DNA of 64,000 bases from contig VWVT01000023.1 in NCBI GenBank assembly GCA_008638415.1, positions 1 to 64,000 on the forward strand, in the 5' to 3' direction. Below, in pieces: positions 16,626 through 25,142 of the stretch. How positions within the stretch are numbered: position 1 is the first letter of the stretch; each line of letters begins with the position of its first letter. Made by a program: the position numbers and the translations under genes. Origin of the DNA: Nocardiopsis sinuspersici. GTDB lineage: Bacteria; Actinomycetota; Actinomycetes; Streptosporangiales; Streptosporangiaceae. The notes beneath the pieces are model-generated. The model was not told the DNA's origin and did not search any database. It worked only from the letters and a program-made list of their open reading frames with translations.

Positions 16626-17822
16626 ATGAGAGCAGTTTCGTCGGCCGTTCGACGTACGAAGGTTGTCACGGCCCTTGCCATGGGCACCGCGCTCGGCGTC
16701 GGCGCACTGGCCGCCCCGGGACACGCCCAGGAGACCGCGGCCATCGCCAACGCGGAGAGCGCAGACGCGGTGGGCGGCAGTTACATAGTGGAGTTCGAGG
16801 AGGGGAGCGAGCCCGACGTCGCCAGCGCGTACGGGGCGCGAGTGGTCAAGGAGTACGACAGCGCCCTGAACGGTGTGCTGGTCGAGGCCACGGAGGAGCA
16901 GGCGCGGCGGATCGCGGCAGACCCGTCCGTGCGGTTGGTGGAGCAGAACACCGTCGTGCGCATGAACTCGCGCAGGGTGACGCAGTCGGGACCGCCCTCC
17001 TGCGGGCTGGACAGGATCGATCAGCCGTCGCTTCCACTCGACGGCTCCTACGGCTATCCCGCCCACGCCGGCGCCGGCGTGGACGTCTACATGGTCGACA
17101 CGGGCATCGACTACGACCATCCCGACCTCCGGCCGCGCGTCGTCCCCGGCTTCGACGCCTTCGGCGGGGACGGCAGTGACGGCCACGGCCACGGCACCCA
17201 CATGGCCGGAGTCGTGGGCGGTACCGAACACGGGGTGGCCAAGAGGGCCAACCTGATCTCGGTGAAGGTGGTCGACGCCGAGGGCGGCGGCACCGTCGAC
17301 GGACTACTGGAGGGGATCGACTGGATCACCGAGCGCGCCTCCGGGCCGTCGGTGGTCAATTTCGTCATCGGCCTTCCGCCCAGTGACGTGGTCGACGACG
17401 CGGTACGCAGGTCCATCGCCTCAGGGGTCGTCTACTCGGTGGAGGGGGGCGCCGTCTCGAACGACGTGGCCGACGCCTCCCCGGCGCGGGTGGCCGAGGC
17501 CATCACCGTCGGTGCGTCCGACTGCGGGGACCAGGTCGCGTCGTTCAGCAGCTATGGGCGGGGACTGGACCTGTACGCCCCCGGTGTGGACATCACGTCC
17601 ACGTGGCCGGGCGGAGGTACGCACACGATGTCCGGAACCTCGGTCGCGGCGGCGCACGTCTCCGGTGTGGCGGCGCTCTACCTCGGCCAGCACCGGCGGG
17701 CCAGCCCCGAGCGGGTGGGCAGGGCGCTGGACCGCTCGGCCGTGGTCGGCGCACTCACCGGTGTACCGACCGCCGCCACACCCAACAAGCTGCTTCAGCA
17801 GGCGCACTGGAGGCGCCGATGA
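16626..17822 (+). CDS. Secreted S8 family (subtilisin-like) peptidase with altered oxyanion-hole residue
   Basis: 398 residues. An N-terminal signal peptide (basic start, hydrophobic core, A-x-A near residue 34) precedes an inhibitor I9-like propeptide (YIVEFEEGS to VEQN) and a proteinase K-like domain. Triad residues: Asp158 (VDTGID), His189 (HGTHMAG) and Ser339 (GTSVAAAH). In actinomycete relatives the oxyanion-hole Asn sits in a V-A-A-G-N segment; here the ungapped equivalent is V-E-G-G-A, giving Ala276. The substrate-binding S-L-G-G strand is also changed (FVIGLPP). These changes predict weak or specialised activity. GAGGAGGAAG lies just before the ATG. 208 bp separate it from the biosynthetic cluster, so it is probably independent. 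Confidence 0.9.
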   Translation: MRAVSSAVRRTKVVTALAMGTALGVGALAAPGHAQETAAIANAESADAVGGSYIVEFEEGSEPDVASAYGARVVKEYDSALNGVLVEATEEQARRIAADPSVRLVEQNTVVRMNSRRVTQSGPPSCGLDRIDQPSLPLDGSYGYPAHAGAGVDVYMVDTGIDYDHPDLRPRVVPGFDAFGGDGSDGHGHGTHMAGVVGGTEHGVAKRANLISVKVVDAEGGGTVDGLLEGIDWITERASGPSVVNFVIGLPPSDVVDDAVRRSIASGVVYSVEGGAVSNDVADASPARVAEAITVGASDCGDQVASFSSYGRGLDLYAPGVDITSTWPGGGTHTMSGTSVAAAHVSGVAALYLGQHRRASPERVGRALDRSAVVGALTGVPTAATPNKLLQQAHWRRR

Positions 17823-17919
17823 CGGCGTAGTCCCTCCCCGGGGTTCCAGCAGGCGGACGACCGCTGACGAGGCCCCGGAGCCAGGTCCTGGTAGGTCCAC
17901 CCGGTTCGTGTGGACGAGA

Positions 17920-17946
17920 GCCCTGCCCTCCGCCGGAGGGCAGGGC
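17920..17946 (+). terminator. Hairpin after the S8 peptidase gene
   Basis: A perfect 12-bp stem (GCCCTGCCCTCC with its complement) and a 3-base loop, followed by CTCTTCC. It lies 97 bp past the peptidase stop; there is no strong U-tract, as is usual in GC-rich actinomycetes. Confidence 0.7.
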
Positions 17947-17973
17947 CTCTTCCGTGCCGGCGCCTCCGGTCGT

Positions 17974-18029
17974 GTCGATCTGGCGCCAAGGCGCCGAGTC
18001 GACAACGGGCCGAGTCGCCATGTCGACGT
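17974..18029 (+). repeat. Period-8 degenerate repeat array A
   Basis: Seven consecutive 8-mers: GTCGATCT, GGCGCCAA, GGCGCCGA, GTCGACAA, CGGGCCGA, GTCGCCAT, GTCGACGT. The register GTCG-M-C plus two free bases holds throughout. It lies between convergent genes. Confidence 0.6.
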
Positions 18030-18034
18030 CGCCG

Positions 18035-18066
18035 CCACCCGCCGGCCGGTCCCGGCCGGCGGGTGG
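18035..18066 (-). terminator. Hairpin after the DUF4232-like gene
   Basis: A perfect 13-bp inverted repeat (CCACCCGCCGGCC and its complement) with a 6-base loop, 11 bp beyond the stop of the minus-strand gene. It may act in both directions between the convergent genes. Confidence 0.7.
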
Positions 18067-18077
18067 TCAGGGACCCG

Positions 18078-18665
18078 TCACCCCGACGGCTCGATCCTGT
18101 ACCTGGGCACAGCCACCTCGGGGTTGGCGCAGGCGGTGTCCCCGCCTCCGGTGGGGACGTGGACCGGGGCCTCGGCGACGTAGAGGGACACCTCGACGCC
18201 CGTCACGGGCGTGGGCTCGCACACCTGCGGGTCGTAGTTGCCCGGGTTGGGCTGGGCCACGGTCAGGAGCACGGCCCCCTCCGGCTCCACGGTGAACGAT
18301 CCCCCCTCGCCCTCGCGCTCGGCCCAGGCGCCGACGCGCTCGCCTCCTGCGTCCACCCAGTTCAGGCCGACGTACCGGTAGAGGGTGCACGACTCCTGCG
18401 CGGGCGTCTCCCCCTCTCCGGTCCGCGTCATGGTGAACTCGATGTGGGCGGTGCCCGCGGCGGCTCCCCGCCCGCTCTCGACGATCGCGAAGTCAGACAC
18501 GGCGCAGTCGCGTACGGACCCCTGGGCGGCGGCGGGCGGGGCTGCGGCGACGACGGCGGGCACGGCGATCATCGCGGCGGCGATGGCCGCGCCCCCGGCG
18601 CGGGCGCGGCGGGCGGTCTGCTCCTCGAAGGTGCGGGCATCGTTGCCGTGCCACGTCATGTTCAT
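18078..18665 (-). CDS. Exported DUF4232-like protein
   Basis: 195 residues. A hydrophobic Ala/Val-rich segment ending in APPAAAQG after an unusually long polar N-terminus (about 22 residues) looks like a signal peptide or anchor. The mature part has CAVSDFAI, IEFTMTR, SCTLYRYVG and the Pro/Gly-rich C-terminus with conserved cysteines seen in DUF4232 proteins of actinomycetes. The function of that family is unknown. The start (ATG at 18665) is preceded by GAGGGGG; GTG at 18683 and ATG at 18659 are alternatives. It is monocistronic and convergent with the S8 peptidase gene. Confidence 0.7.
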   Translation of the reverse strand: MNMTWHGNDARTFEEQTARRARAGGAAIAAAMIAVPAVVAAAPPAAAQGSVRDCAVSDFAIVESGRGAAAGTAHIEFTMTRTGEGETPAQESCTLYRYVGLNWVDAGGERVGAWAEREGEGGSFTVEPEGAVLLTVAQPNPGNYDPQVCEPTPVTGVEVSLYVAEAPVHVPTGGGDTACANPEVAVPRYRIEPSG

Positions 18666-18683
18666 CGGATCCCCCTCTTCCAC

Positions 18684-19046
18684 GGCGACCGTCTACTCAG
18701 TGCGGTCGATCGGTGACTGGGAGCGGGCCGGTTGGAAGATAGGACGCCTGCCTCGGGGAAGGCGTTGGCCGGGAGACGCCGCGGGTCCGGTCCGGGGGCG
18801 GGAGTGCGGGGGAGCGGCCGGACCAGGACGGGTGTCCTCCGACACATCCCGGTGATCTGCCCCCCGTGGGGAGAATCCTGTGATAAGTTCGATCGAGTTG
18901 CAGTTGTGGTTCCCGCTTGACTTTTGTGTCGGTCGACTTCGTGGTCGGACCTTCTCCATCGTTATCACCACTCGGGAAATCATCGCAGTGGCGTTGGGGA
19001 ATCCGCACAGGGCGGACTTCTCCATACAGATGTGAGGAAAGTCATT
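18684..19046. promoter_or_regulatory. Divergent intergenic region and probable long leader of the cold-shock gene
   Basis: About 360 bases with no gene. The right half is markedly less GC-rich (TGTGATAAGTTCGATCGAG near 18880, TTGACT at 18917-18922). Cold-shock genes commonly have long structured leaders, so this is likely the promoter and 5' untranslated region of the gene at 19047. I could not assign a confident -10 box. Confidence 0.4.
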
Positions 19047-19250
19047 ATGACTACTGGCACCGTCAAGTGGTTCAACAGCGAAAAGGGCTTCGGCTTCATC
19101 GAGCAGGACGGCGGCGGCGCCGACGTCTTCGCCCACTACTCCAACATCGAGTCCTCCGGTTACCGTGAGCTCTCCGAGGGTCAGGCCGTGCAGTTCCAGG
19201 CCACCCAGGGACCCAAGGGTCTCCAGGCCGAGAACATCTCGGTGATCTAG
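19047..19250 (+). CDS. Cold-shock protein (CspA family)
   Basis: 67 residues, a single cold-shock domain. It begins TTGTVKWFNSEKGFGFIEQD, with the RNP1 motif KGFGFI and the RNP2-like VFAHY. It binds single-stranded nucleic acid and acts as an RNA chaperone. GAGGAAAG precedes the ATG. A DEAD-box helicase gene follows after a terminator, a common actinomycete pairing. Confidence 0.97.
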   Translation: MTTGTVKWFNSEKGFGFIEQDGGGADVFAHYSNIESSGYRELSEGQAVQFQATQGPKGLQAENISVI

Positions 19251-19266
19251 GGAGCTCCGGCTCCGT

Positions 19267-19323
19267 CGGACGGGGGACCGCTCTTCGTGAGCCGGACCCC
19301 CGTCCGGTTCTTTGCTTTTCTTC
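19267..19323 (+). terminator. Rho-independent terminator of the cold-shock gene
   Basis: A 10-bp stem (CGGACGGGGG at 19267-19276, CCCCCGTCCG at 19297-19306) followed by a T-rich run (TTCTTTGCTTTTCTT), a textbook arrangement that is rare in this GC-rich window. Confidence 0.85.
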
Positions 19324-19499
19324 TTTGCTTTCTGGCTTGGTCTCTGGCCGTCGTCCGTCTCGACTGGCACCAGCCTTCCGCGACCCGCCGCGTTTGCGCA
19401 TGCGGGCCGTGGACCACCGTCTTCTTGGTGCGTCACACGCGTCCTCAGAGCCCGTACAGGGCTCGCCACGCGTCGGGCGTTGCCCGCGAAAGGTCTTAC

Positions 19500-20918
19500 A
19501 TGCGTGCACCCAGCGGTTCCCGAAAAGGGCATAGCCGTGAAACGCACTCCGGTCGCCCAGGCGCCGGTCGCCCCGGCAACCGCCGTGGCCCCTCCTCCCG
19601 GCCCTCCAGGCCGGCCTCCTCCCACCAGGAGTTCGCTCCCCCGGTGTCCACCACCCCGGGCCTGCCCCCGGTCAGCAGCTTCTCCGAGCTGGACCTGCCC
19701 GAGCGGCTGCTCGAGGTACTACAGCGCCAGGGACTGACCTCCCCCTCGGCCATCCAGGCCGAGACCCTTCCGAACTCGCTCGCGGGACGCGACGTCCTGG
19801 GACGCAGCCAGACCGGTTCGGGAAAGACACTGGCCTTCGGCCTGCCCCTGCTCACACGCCTGGAGGGGCGGACCGCCCAGCCGGGGAGCCCGCTTGCGCT
19901 GGTGCTCGCACCGACGCGTGAGCTCGCCCAGCAGGTCACCGAGGCCCTCACCCCCTACGCGCGTTCGGTCAGGGCCCGCGTGACGACCGTGGTCGGCGGC
20001 ATGTCCCTGTCCCGCCAGGCCCAGTCCCTGCGACGGGGCACCGAGCTGGTCGTGGCCACCCCGGGACGCCTGCGCGACCTGGTGGAGCGCGGCGACTGCC
20101 GTCTGGACCAGGTGGGCACCACCGTGCTGGACGAGGCCGACCAGATGACCGACATGGGGTTCATGCCCCAGGTCACCGCGATCCTCCAGCAGATCCCCTC
20201 GGACGGGCAGCGCATGCTCTTCTCCGCGACGCTGGACCGCAACGTCGACACCCTGGTCCGGCGCTTCCTCCACGACCCGGTCGTCCACTCCGTGGACCCC
20301 TCGGAGGGTGCGGTCTCCACCATGGAGCACCACATCTTCCACGTGACCCCCGCTGAGAAGCGCGACACCGTGACGCACATCGCGGCTCGGGACGGCCAGG
20401 TGCTCATGTTCCTGGACACCAAGCGTGCCGTGGACTCCATGGCCAAGCACCTGCTGGCCAACGGCGTGAGGGCCGCCATCCTGCACGGCGGACGGTCGCA
20501 GCCGCAGCGCACGCGCACCCTCCAGCAGTTCAAGGACGGGACGGTCACCGCGCTGATCGCGACCAACGTGGCCGCTCGCGGCATCCACGTGGACGGTCTC
20601 GACCTGGTGGTCAACATCGACCCGCCCGCGGACCACAAGGACTACCTGCACCGGGGCGGGCGCACGGCCCGTGCCGGCGCCTCGGGCAACGTGGTCACGC
20701 TCGTCCTGCCCCACGAGCGTCGGGGGATGGTGCGGATGATGGACCACGCCCGCATCGACGCGCACACCGTGCGTGTCAGCGCCGAGGACCCCGAGCTCGC
20801 ACGGGTGACGGGCGCGCGTACGCCCACGGGCATCCCGGCCACGCTCCCCGCCGAGCCCAGGGAGCGCACCCGCTCCTTCGGCGCTCCCACACGGGGCAGG
20901 CGCCGCCCGCGCCGCTAG
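19500..20918 (+). CDS. DEAD-box RNA helicase (RhlE-like)
   Basis: 472 residues. After a basic Pro/Ser/Arg-rich N-terminus of about 55 residues come the helicase motifs: Q motif (SFSELDLP, then SPSAIQAE), motif I (QTGSGKT), Ia (PTRELAQQV), II (DEAD), III (SAT), and in the second RecA domain IATNVAARGIHV and HRGGRTARAG. It should remodel RNA, for example in cold adaptation or ribosome assembly. I chose the ATG at 19500 (GAAAGG 6 nt upstream); the frame is open to 19287, but that stretch overlaps the preceding terminator and is unlike helicase N-termini. Confidence 0.93.
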   Translation: MRAPSGSRKGHSRETHSGRPGAGRPGNRRGPSSRPSRPASSHQEFAPPVSTTPGLPPVSSFSELDLPERLLEVLQRQGLTSPSAIQAETLPNSLAGRDVLGRSQTGSGKTLAFGLPLLTRLEGRTAQPGSPLALVLAPTRELAQQVTEALTPYARSVRARVTTVVGGMSLSRQAQSLRRGTELVVATPGRLRDLVERGDCRLDQVGTTVLDEADQMTDMGFMPQVTAILQQIPSDGQRMLFSATLDRNVDTLVRRFLHDPVVHSVDPSEGAVSTMEHHIFHVTPAEKRDTVTHIAARDGQVLMFLDTKRAVDSMAKHLLANGVRAAILHGGRSQPQRTRTLQQFKDGTVTALIATNVAARGIHVDGLDLVVNIDPPADHKDYLHRGGRTARAGASGNVVTLVLPHERRGMVRMMDHARIDAHTVRVSAEDPELARVTGARTPTGIPATLPAEPRERTRSFGAPTRGRRRPRR

Positions 20919-21020
20919 AGGTACTCGGCCGTGAGGCCGCGTGAGAGAACGCGGCCCGTCGGCCCCCTTCTCCGTTCCCGGTGGAACCGGAACGCGGGCG
21001 TCGGCGCGCGGCTCCGGCGG

Positions 21021-21117
21021 CCCCGCGGGCGGTGCCCGTACGCGAGCCGGCCCGGCGGCATGTCTCCCCGTGGCCCTGTCGCCTCGTGGTCCCGTCGATT
21101 CATGGCCCTGTCGACTC
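21021..21117 (+). repeat. 40-bp interspersed block plus period-8 array B
   Basis: 21021-21060 matches 25627-25666 at 36 of 40 positions. It runs directly into seven 8-mers at 21062-21117: GTCTCCCC, GTGGCCCT, GTCGCCTC, GTGGTCCC, GTCGATTC, ATGGCCCT, GTCGACTC. The region separates two convergent genes. Confidence 0.65.
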
Positions 21118-21141
21118 CGCGCCTCCCCGGACCCGGCGCGG

Positions 21142-22554
21142 TCAGCCGCACGTGCTGACCCTCCCGGCGAGGGCGGCGTTGAGCTCGCACACCATGTCCT
21201 CGGGGTGCGGGTCGGTCGAGCCCGGACGGATCTGCGTGTCCACGTGGTCCCGCAGCACCTCGCTCACGTACGGGTAGTAGGGGGTGCGCGGCCGCAGCAG
21301 CCCCTCGCCGACGGCGTCGCGCAACTCCTCCCAGTACCGGACGTCCCTCTCGTCGGCGCCGTGCAGCCGGTAGCCGCTGCCGCGCGCGGGGAGCAGCCCG
21401 GCCTTCCGGAACTCCGACTGGGCGTCCGGCCCGGTCATGCCCGCGACCAGGCTCCAGGCCTCGTCCTCGTACGGTGACTCCTCGGTGACCGCCAGGCTGT
21501 TGCCGCCGAGCACGGCCGCGGGCAGCCGGAGCACCCCGAAGGCCGGGTCGCCGTCCTCGGCCTCCCCTCCCCAACCGACCCAGCGCAGTCCCTCCCGGAG
21601 CGTCTCGGCGCTCTCGGAGTCGGCCTGGAGCTGGGGGACGACGCGGGGCCAGTGGCGCATGAACACCACCCCGCCGCCGCGGAACCGGTTCAGGCTCTCC
21701 GTCTCGGTCTCCTCCAACGCCGCGCGCGGGATGACGCCCCCGGCGTCCGGGTCCAGTCCCGTCTCCAGCACCTCCAGGCCCTGGAACTCCCCGCACGCCC
21801 CAATGGACGTGGCACAGCCGCCCCCGCCCTCCCCGGCCGCCGCCTCGTCCGCCCCGTGGAAGGTCCCCCGGCTGTCCGCCTCCAGGCCGGGATGCCCGCC
21901 GAGGACGAACTCCAGGGCGTTGACGGTCAGGCCCTCGTAGTCGGCGAACTGGCCCGTGTACCCGTGGTCCAGGCCGTGCTCGTCGCGCACCTCGCCCGCG
22001 AGTTCGAGCAGGCCGCGCCAGCCGTCCTCCTCGATCCGGGCGGTGACCTCCTCGGGGCCGACCAGGTCGGCGCGGTAGTAGAGCAGGCCCACGTCCATGT
22101 GGAACGGCACCGCCCGAGCCCCGCCCTCGTAGCACACCGCGTCCTGGGCGCGGCCCAGGAACCCGTCCCACGCCAGCGGGCCGTCGCTCCCGGTGGCCGC
22201 CTCCGCCAGCCACCTCCGTTCGGCGAACTCCGGCACCCACTGGTTGTCGAGGAGGAGGACGTCGTAGGCCGCCGGGTCGGACTGCATCGCCACGACCATC
22301 TGCGAGCGCTGGTCGTCGGCCCGGGGCGAGAGCCACCGGACGTCGACCTCCCACCCCTCGTTCTCCTCCTCCCAGCGCTCGATGAGCCGCGTGTACACCC
22401 CGCCCTCGCCGGACTCCCCAGTGGCGGTGACGTCCACGGGGAGGGCGACGCGCAGGACCCGCTCATCCCGCTCACCCCGTGCGTCGCAGGCGACGGACCC
22501 CAGCAGCAGGCACGACAGGACCGCGCAGGCGAGGGACCGCGTGCGGGCCCTCAC
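21142..22554 (-). CDS. Extracellular solute-binding lipoprotein (ABC-type family 1 fold), third gene of the trypsin/trypco operon
   Basis: 470 residues. The lipoprotein signal peptide (SLACAVLSCLLLGSVACDAR) has the lipobox S-V-A-C. The body is a family 1 extracellular binding protein: LRVALPVDVTATG at the start, LIERWEEENEGW, YDVLLLDNQWVPEFAERRWL, AVPFHMDVGLLYYR, FMRHWPRVVPQL and the C-terminal Y-W-E-E-L helix. No ABC permease or ATPase is nearby. Its GTG start overlaps the stop of the trypsin-vWA gene by 4 bases, so the two are translationally coupled. The likely role is ligand sensing for the membrane protease protein rather than import; this is inference from context. Confidence 0.88.
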   Translation of the reverse strand: MRARTRSLACAVLSCLLLGSVACDARGERDERVLRVALPVDVTATGESGEGGVYTRLIERWEEENEGWEVDVRWLSPRADDQRSQMVVAMQSDPAAYDVLLLDNQWVPEFAERRWLAEAATGSDGPLAWDGFLGRAQDAVCYEGGARAVPFHMDVGLLYYRADLVGPEEVTARIEEDGWRGLLELAGEVRDEHGLDHGYTGQFADYEGLTVNALEFVLGGHPGLEADSRGTFHGADEAAAGEGGGGCATSIGACGEFQGLEVLETGLDPDAGGVIPRAALEETETESLNRFRGGGVVFMRHWPRVVPQLQADSESAETLREGLRWVGWGGEAEDGDPAFGVLRLPAAVLGGNSLAVTEESPYEDEAWSLVAGMTGPDAQSEFRKAGLLPARGSGYRLHGADERDVRYWEELRDAVGEGLLRPRTPYYPYVSEVLRDHVDTQIRPGSTDPHPEDMVCELNAALAGRVSTCG

Positions 22555-25142
22555 GGGGTCGCCGCCCTGGTCCCGGCCACGATGCCGTAGACGACCTGTT
22601 CGAGTTCGTCGGCACGGGGGTGGTGGCACTCGGCCCCCGCGCTCGCCAGCCGGCTGAGCAGCCCGTCTCCACCGCACCCCTCGTCGCCCACGGACACCAT
22701 GTGCACCCGTACGCGCTCGTCGAGGTCCTCCAGCACGGCGGCCACGTCGTCCGCCCGTGCTCCGCCGCCCGGCTCGGGAAGGGCGACGCCGTCGGTGAGG
22801 ACGACGAGCGCGCAGGCGCCGGGCTCCCCCGGCCGGTCGGCGCAGGACTCCAGCTCCTCGGCTCCGTCCAGGACCGCGTCGGCCAGCGGGGTGGCCGGGA
22901 ACTCGGCGGTCAGCGCGTCGATCTCCTCGCGCGCCGACTCCTCCCGGCGCGCGTCCATGCCCGGCTCCGGTGGCAGGACGCGCTCCTGGCCGGTGACGTC
23001 GTTGCCCGGGCCGCCCTCGGGAAAGGCCCAGACTCCCACGGTGTCCTGCTCCCCCAGGAGGTCGACGGCGGTCCGTGCCAGCTTCTGCGCGGTCTCCAGC
23101 CGGGTGCCCCCCGTGCCGGGTCCGTTCATGGAGTCGGAGCGGTCGACGGCGATCAGGACCTCGACCGGGGTACGGGAGCGCTCCTGCTGTCGGAGGCTGG
23201 ACTCCAGCCGCTCCCGCCACTCCTCCTCGTCCCTGTCCGAGGTGAGGTGTGTGACCTCCATCGCGGACCGTGCCCCCTCTCCGCCGATCATGTCGCCCTC
23301 CACCGTCCGGTAGCCGTGGAAGGCCTCCGTGCTCCCGGGCCGTCCCATCCAGTTCCCGAACGCCTCCACCTCCTCCCCCACCCCGTCGTCGCCGCCCCAG
23401 TCCAGCCGTACGAACGGGTGGTCCAGGCCGGGTACCTCGGAGAAGTAGACCGGGACCAGGCGCTCGTCCGGTTCCCGGCCCGTCGGCCCGCACCCGGGGC
23501 CGAGTGCCCTGCCCCCGTTGTAGGCGCTGATCGCGTACTCGGTGCTGAACACCCCCACGGTGGCGGGATCCGCGTCCCCGCCGCGCAGGGCGCAGAGCAG
23601 GCCGAGGTTGCCCTCGGCGTCGAGTCCGGCCGAGGTCGCACGGGCCTCCGCGACCTGGATCTCCTCGGAGCCCCCGTCCCCGTAGGCGGAGTACAGGGCC
23701 CCGGTCTGGATCAGCGCCGAGGTCGAGGCCTCCGGTGAGGGACGGGCCAGGAGGAGCCCGGCCTCCGTGGCCGCGGCCGTGCAGACGACGAGGTCCGAAC
23801 GCGCTCCGCCCGGGTCGGTCCCGGAGCAGGCCGGGATACCGCTCGCGGACTCGGGCAGTCCCAGCACCAGGGGCGTGAGCCTGGTGGCGCCCTCCTCCTC
23901 GGTCTCCAGCCCGGGCGCGTCCCCCGGGTCCCCGCGCAGCAGGGCGACGTCCGCGCCGGAGTCCGGCAGCCAGACGTGCGGACGCGGTCCCGCGCGCAGG
24001 TCGTTCCACCCGTCGCGCAGCAGTTCGCGTGTCACCGCGGCCCCGCCCGCCGCGGTGACGCTGACGCGCACGGGCACACAGCCGTCCTCGTCCCGCGCGC
24101 CCTGGCGGGCGGCGAAGTCCTCGGCGGCCCGCTGCACGGCGGCGTGCTGGTCCGGGGTGGTGAGCACGGTGAGCTCGGTGGGCGGCGCGCAGCCGGAGGA
24201 CAGTCCCGGGAAGCCGTTCGCCTCCCACCAGTACAGGCCGCCCGGGACGAGGACGAGCAGCGCGGCGGCGGTGGCGGCCAGGATCCGGGCCGGCCGCCCG
24301 GTGCCCCGTCCGCCCTCTCCGGGCGCCGCCGCGGGGCCGCCCTCCACGGCGGGGGCGGCACCCGCCCTCCCCCGCTCGTGTGCGCCCCTCCCGCCGAGGC
24401 CTCCCGCCAGTCTCCGGACGGCCCCTCCCAAGGTGTGCGCGCACCCGGACAGGGAGGCGCGCAGCGCGTAGTGGAAACGCAGGACCGCGGTGTGCGCCCT
24501 CTCGCGGTACGAGGGGTCGTCCGCCGTCTCGACCAGCAGCGGCGCCCCGGTGTCCTCCTCCACCAGGCGCACGAACTCCGGTTGTTCGGCGCACCACGAG
24601 GAGCGGCGGGCGTGCAGGTAGCCGGTGGTCCGGTTGTGGACGAGGACCACGCCCACCAACAGGTCACCGGTGAACACGGCGGTGCCGGAGAACCCCTCCC
24701 AGGGGACGTCCCTGACGTACTCCCGCTGGATGTTGAGCCTGAGCTCCCCGTTGCGGAGGCCCTCCGCCGGCTTCAGGCTTCCCTGGAGGTGTTTCAGCTC
24801 CGGGTCGTCGCCGCTCAGCGCGAGATCGGGGTATCCGAGCGCCTCGTACCGCTGCGGGCCGGTCCCGGCGAACGCGCCCCAGCGCACCCTGAGCCTGGGC
24901 GGTGGCTGCTCCTTCTCCAGCCGCAGCAGTGCGACGTCCCTCTCGCGGTCCTCCCAGCAGACCTCGCACGCCAGGAAGCGCCCGTCCCGGTCGACGCCCA
25001 GGCGCACCCTGACACGGTCGTGGCCGTCGAGCACATGGGCGGAGGTGAGGACGAGCGTGGGGCCGACGAGATAGCCGGTCCCGCCCCCGCTCCTCCCCCC
25101 GCGCGTCGTGACGCGGACGTCCGCGACGAACCTCGTGTCCAC
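22551..25142 (-). CDS. Trypsin-like protease / transmembrane / solute-binding / von Willebrand A domain protein
   Basis: 863 residues. No signal peptide. Residues 1-215 are a trypsin-like domain: His36 in LTSAHVLDG, Asp69 in RDVALLRL, Ser152 in WEGFSGTAV. A Gly/Ala-rich linker leads to one membrane segment (about 287-305). Residues 315-610 resemble an extracellular binding protein (ELTVLTTPDQHAAVQRAAEDF, VWLPDSGADV, WMGRPGSTEAFHGYR). Residues 659-863 are a vWA domain with the MIDAS motif D667-x-S-x-S and VLTDGVAL. The protease would be cytoplasmic and the sensor part outside. It abuts the trypco2 gene (stop TAG directly followed by GTG). This layout fits the trypsin-centred biological conflict systems predicted by comparative genomics; no experimental role is known to me. 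Confidence 0.9.
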   Translation of the reverse strand: MDTRFVADVRVTTRGGRSGGGTGYLVGPTLVLTSAHVLDGHDRVRVRLGVDRDGRFLACEVCWEDRERDVALLRLEKEQPPPRLRVRWGAFAGTGPQRYEALGYPDLALSGDDPELKHLQGSLKPAEGLRNGELRLNIQREYVRDVPWEGFSGTAVFTGDLLVGVVLVHNRTTGYLHARRSSWCAEQPEFVRLVEEDTGAPLLVETADDPSYRERAHTAVLRFHYALRASLSGCAHTLGGAVRRLAGGLGGRGAHERGRAGAAPAVEGGPAAAPGEGGRGTGRPARILAATAAALLVLVPGGLYWWEANGFPGLSSGCAPPTELTVLTTPDQHAAVQRAAEDFAARQGARDEDGCVPVRVSVTAAGGAAVTRELLRDGWNDLRAGPRPHVWLPDSGADVALLRGDPGDAPGLETEEEGATRLTPLVLGLPESASGIPACSGTDPGGARSDLVVCTAAATEAGLLLARPSPEASTSALIQTGALYSAYGDGGSEEIQVAEARATSAGLDAEGNLGLLCALRGGDADPATVGVFSTEYAISAYNGGRALGPGCGPTGREPDERLVPVYFSEVPGLDHPFVRLDWGGDDGVGEEVEAFGNWMGRPGSTEAFHGYRTVEGDMIGGEGARSAMEVTHLTSDRDEEEWRERLESSLRQQERSRTPVEVLIAVDRSDSMNGPGTGGTRLETAQKLARTAVDLLGEQDTVGVWAFPEGGPGNDVTGQERVLPPEPGMDARREESAREEIDALTAEFPATPLADAVLDGAEELESCADRPGEPGACALVVLTDGVALPEPGGGARADDVAAVLEDLDERVRVHMVSVGDEGCGGDGLLSRLASAGAECHHPRADELEQVVYGIVAGTRAATP

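Noticed and set aside
19287..19499. N-terminal extension of the DEAD-box helicase with a hydrophobic stretch
   Set aside because: It would start inside the terminator of the cold-shock gene, and DEAD-box proteins do not carry membrane anchors; the ATG at 19500 has a suitable ribosome-binding site.
21142..24597. A very long minus-strand open frame (over 1100 codons) running through the whole trypsin-vWA gene
   Set aside because: Only its last 470 codons (from 22554) code for a protein with a signal peptide and domain; the rest is a shadow of the other frame, rich in Arg, Gly and Pro.
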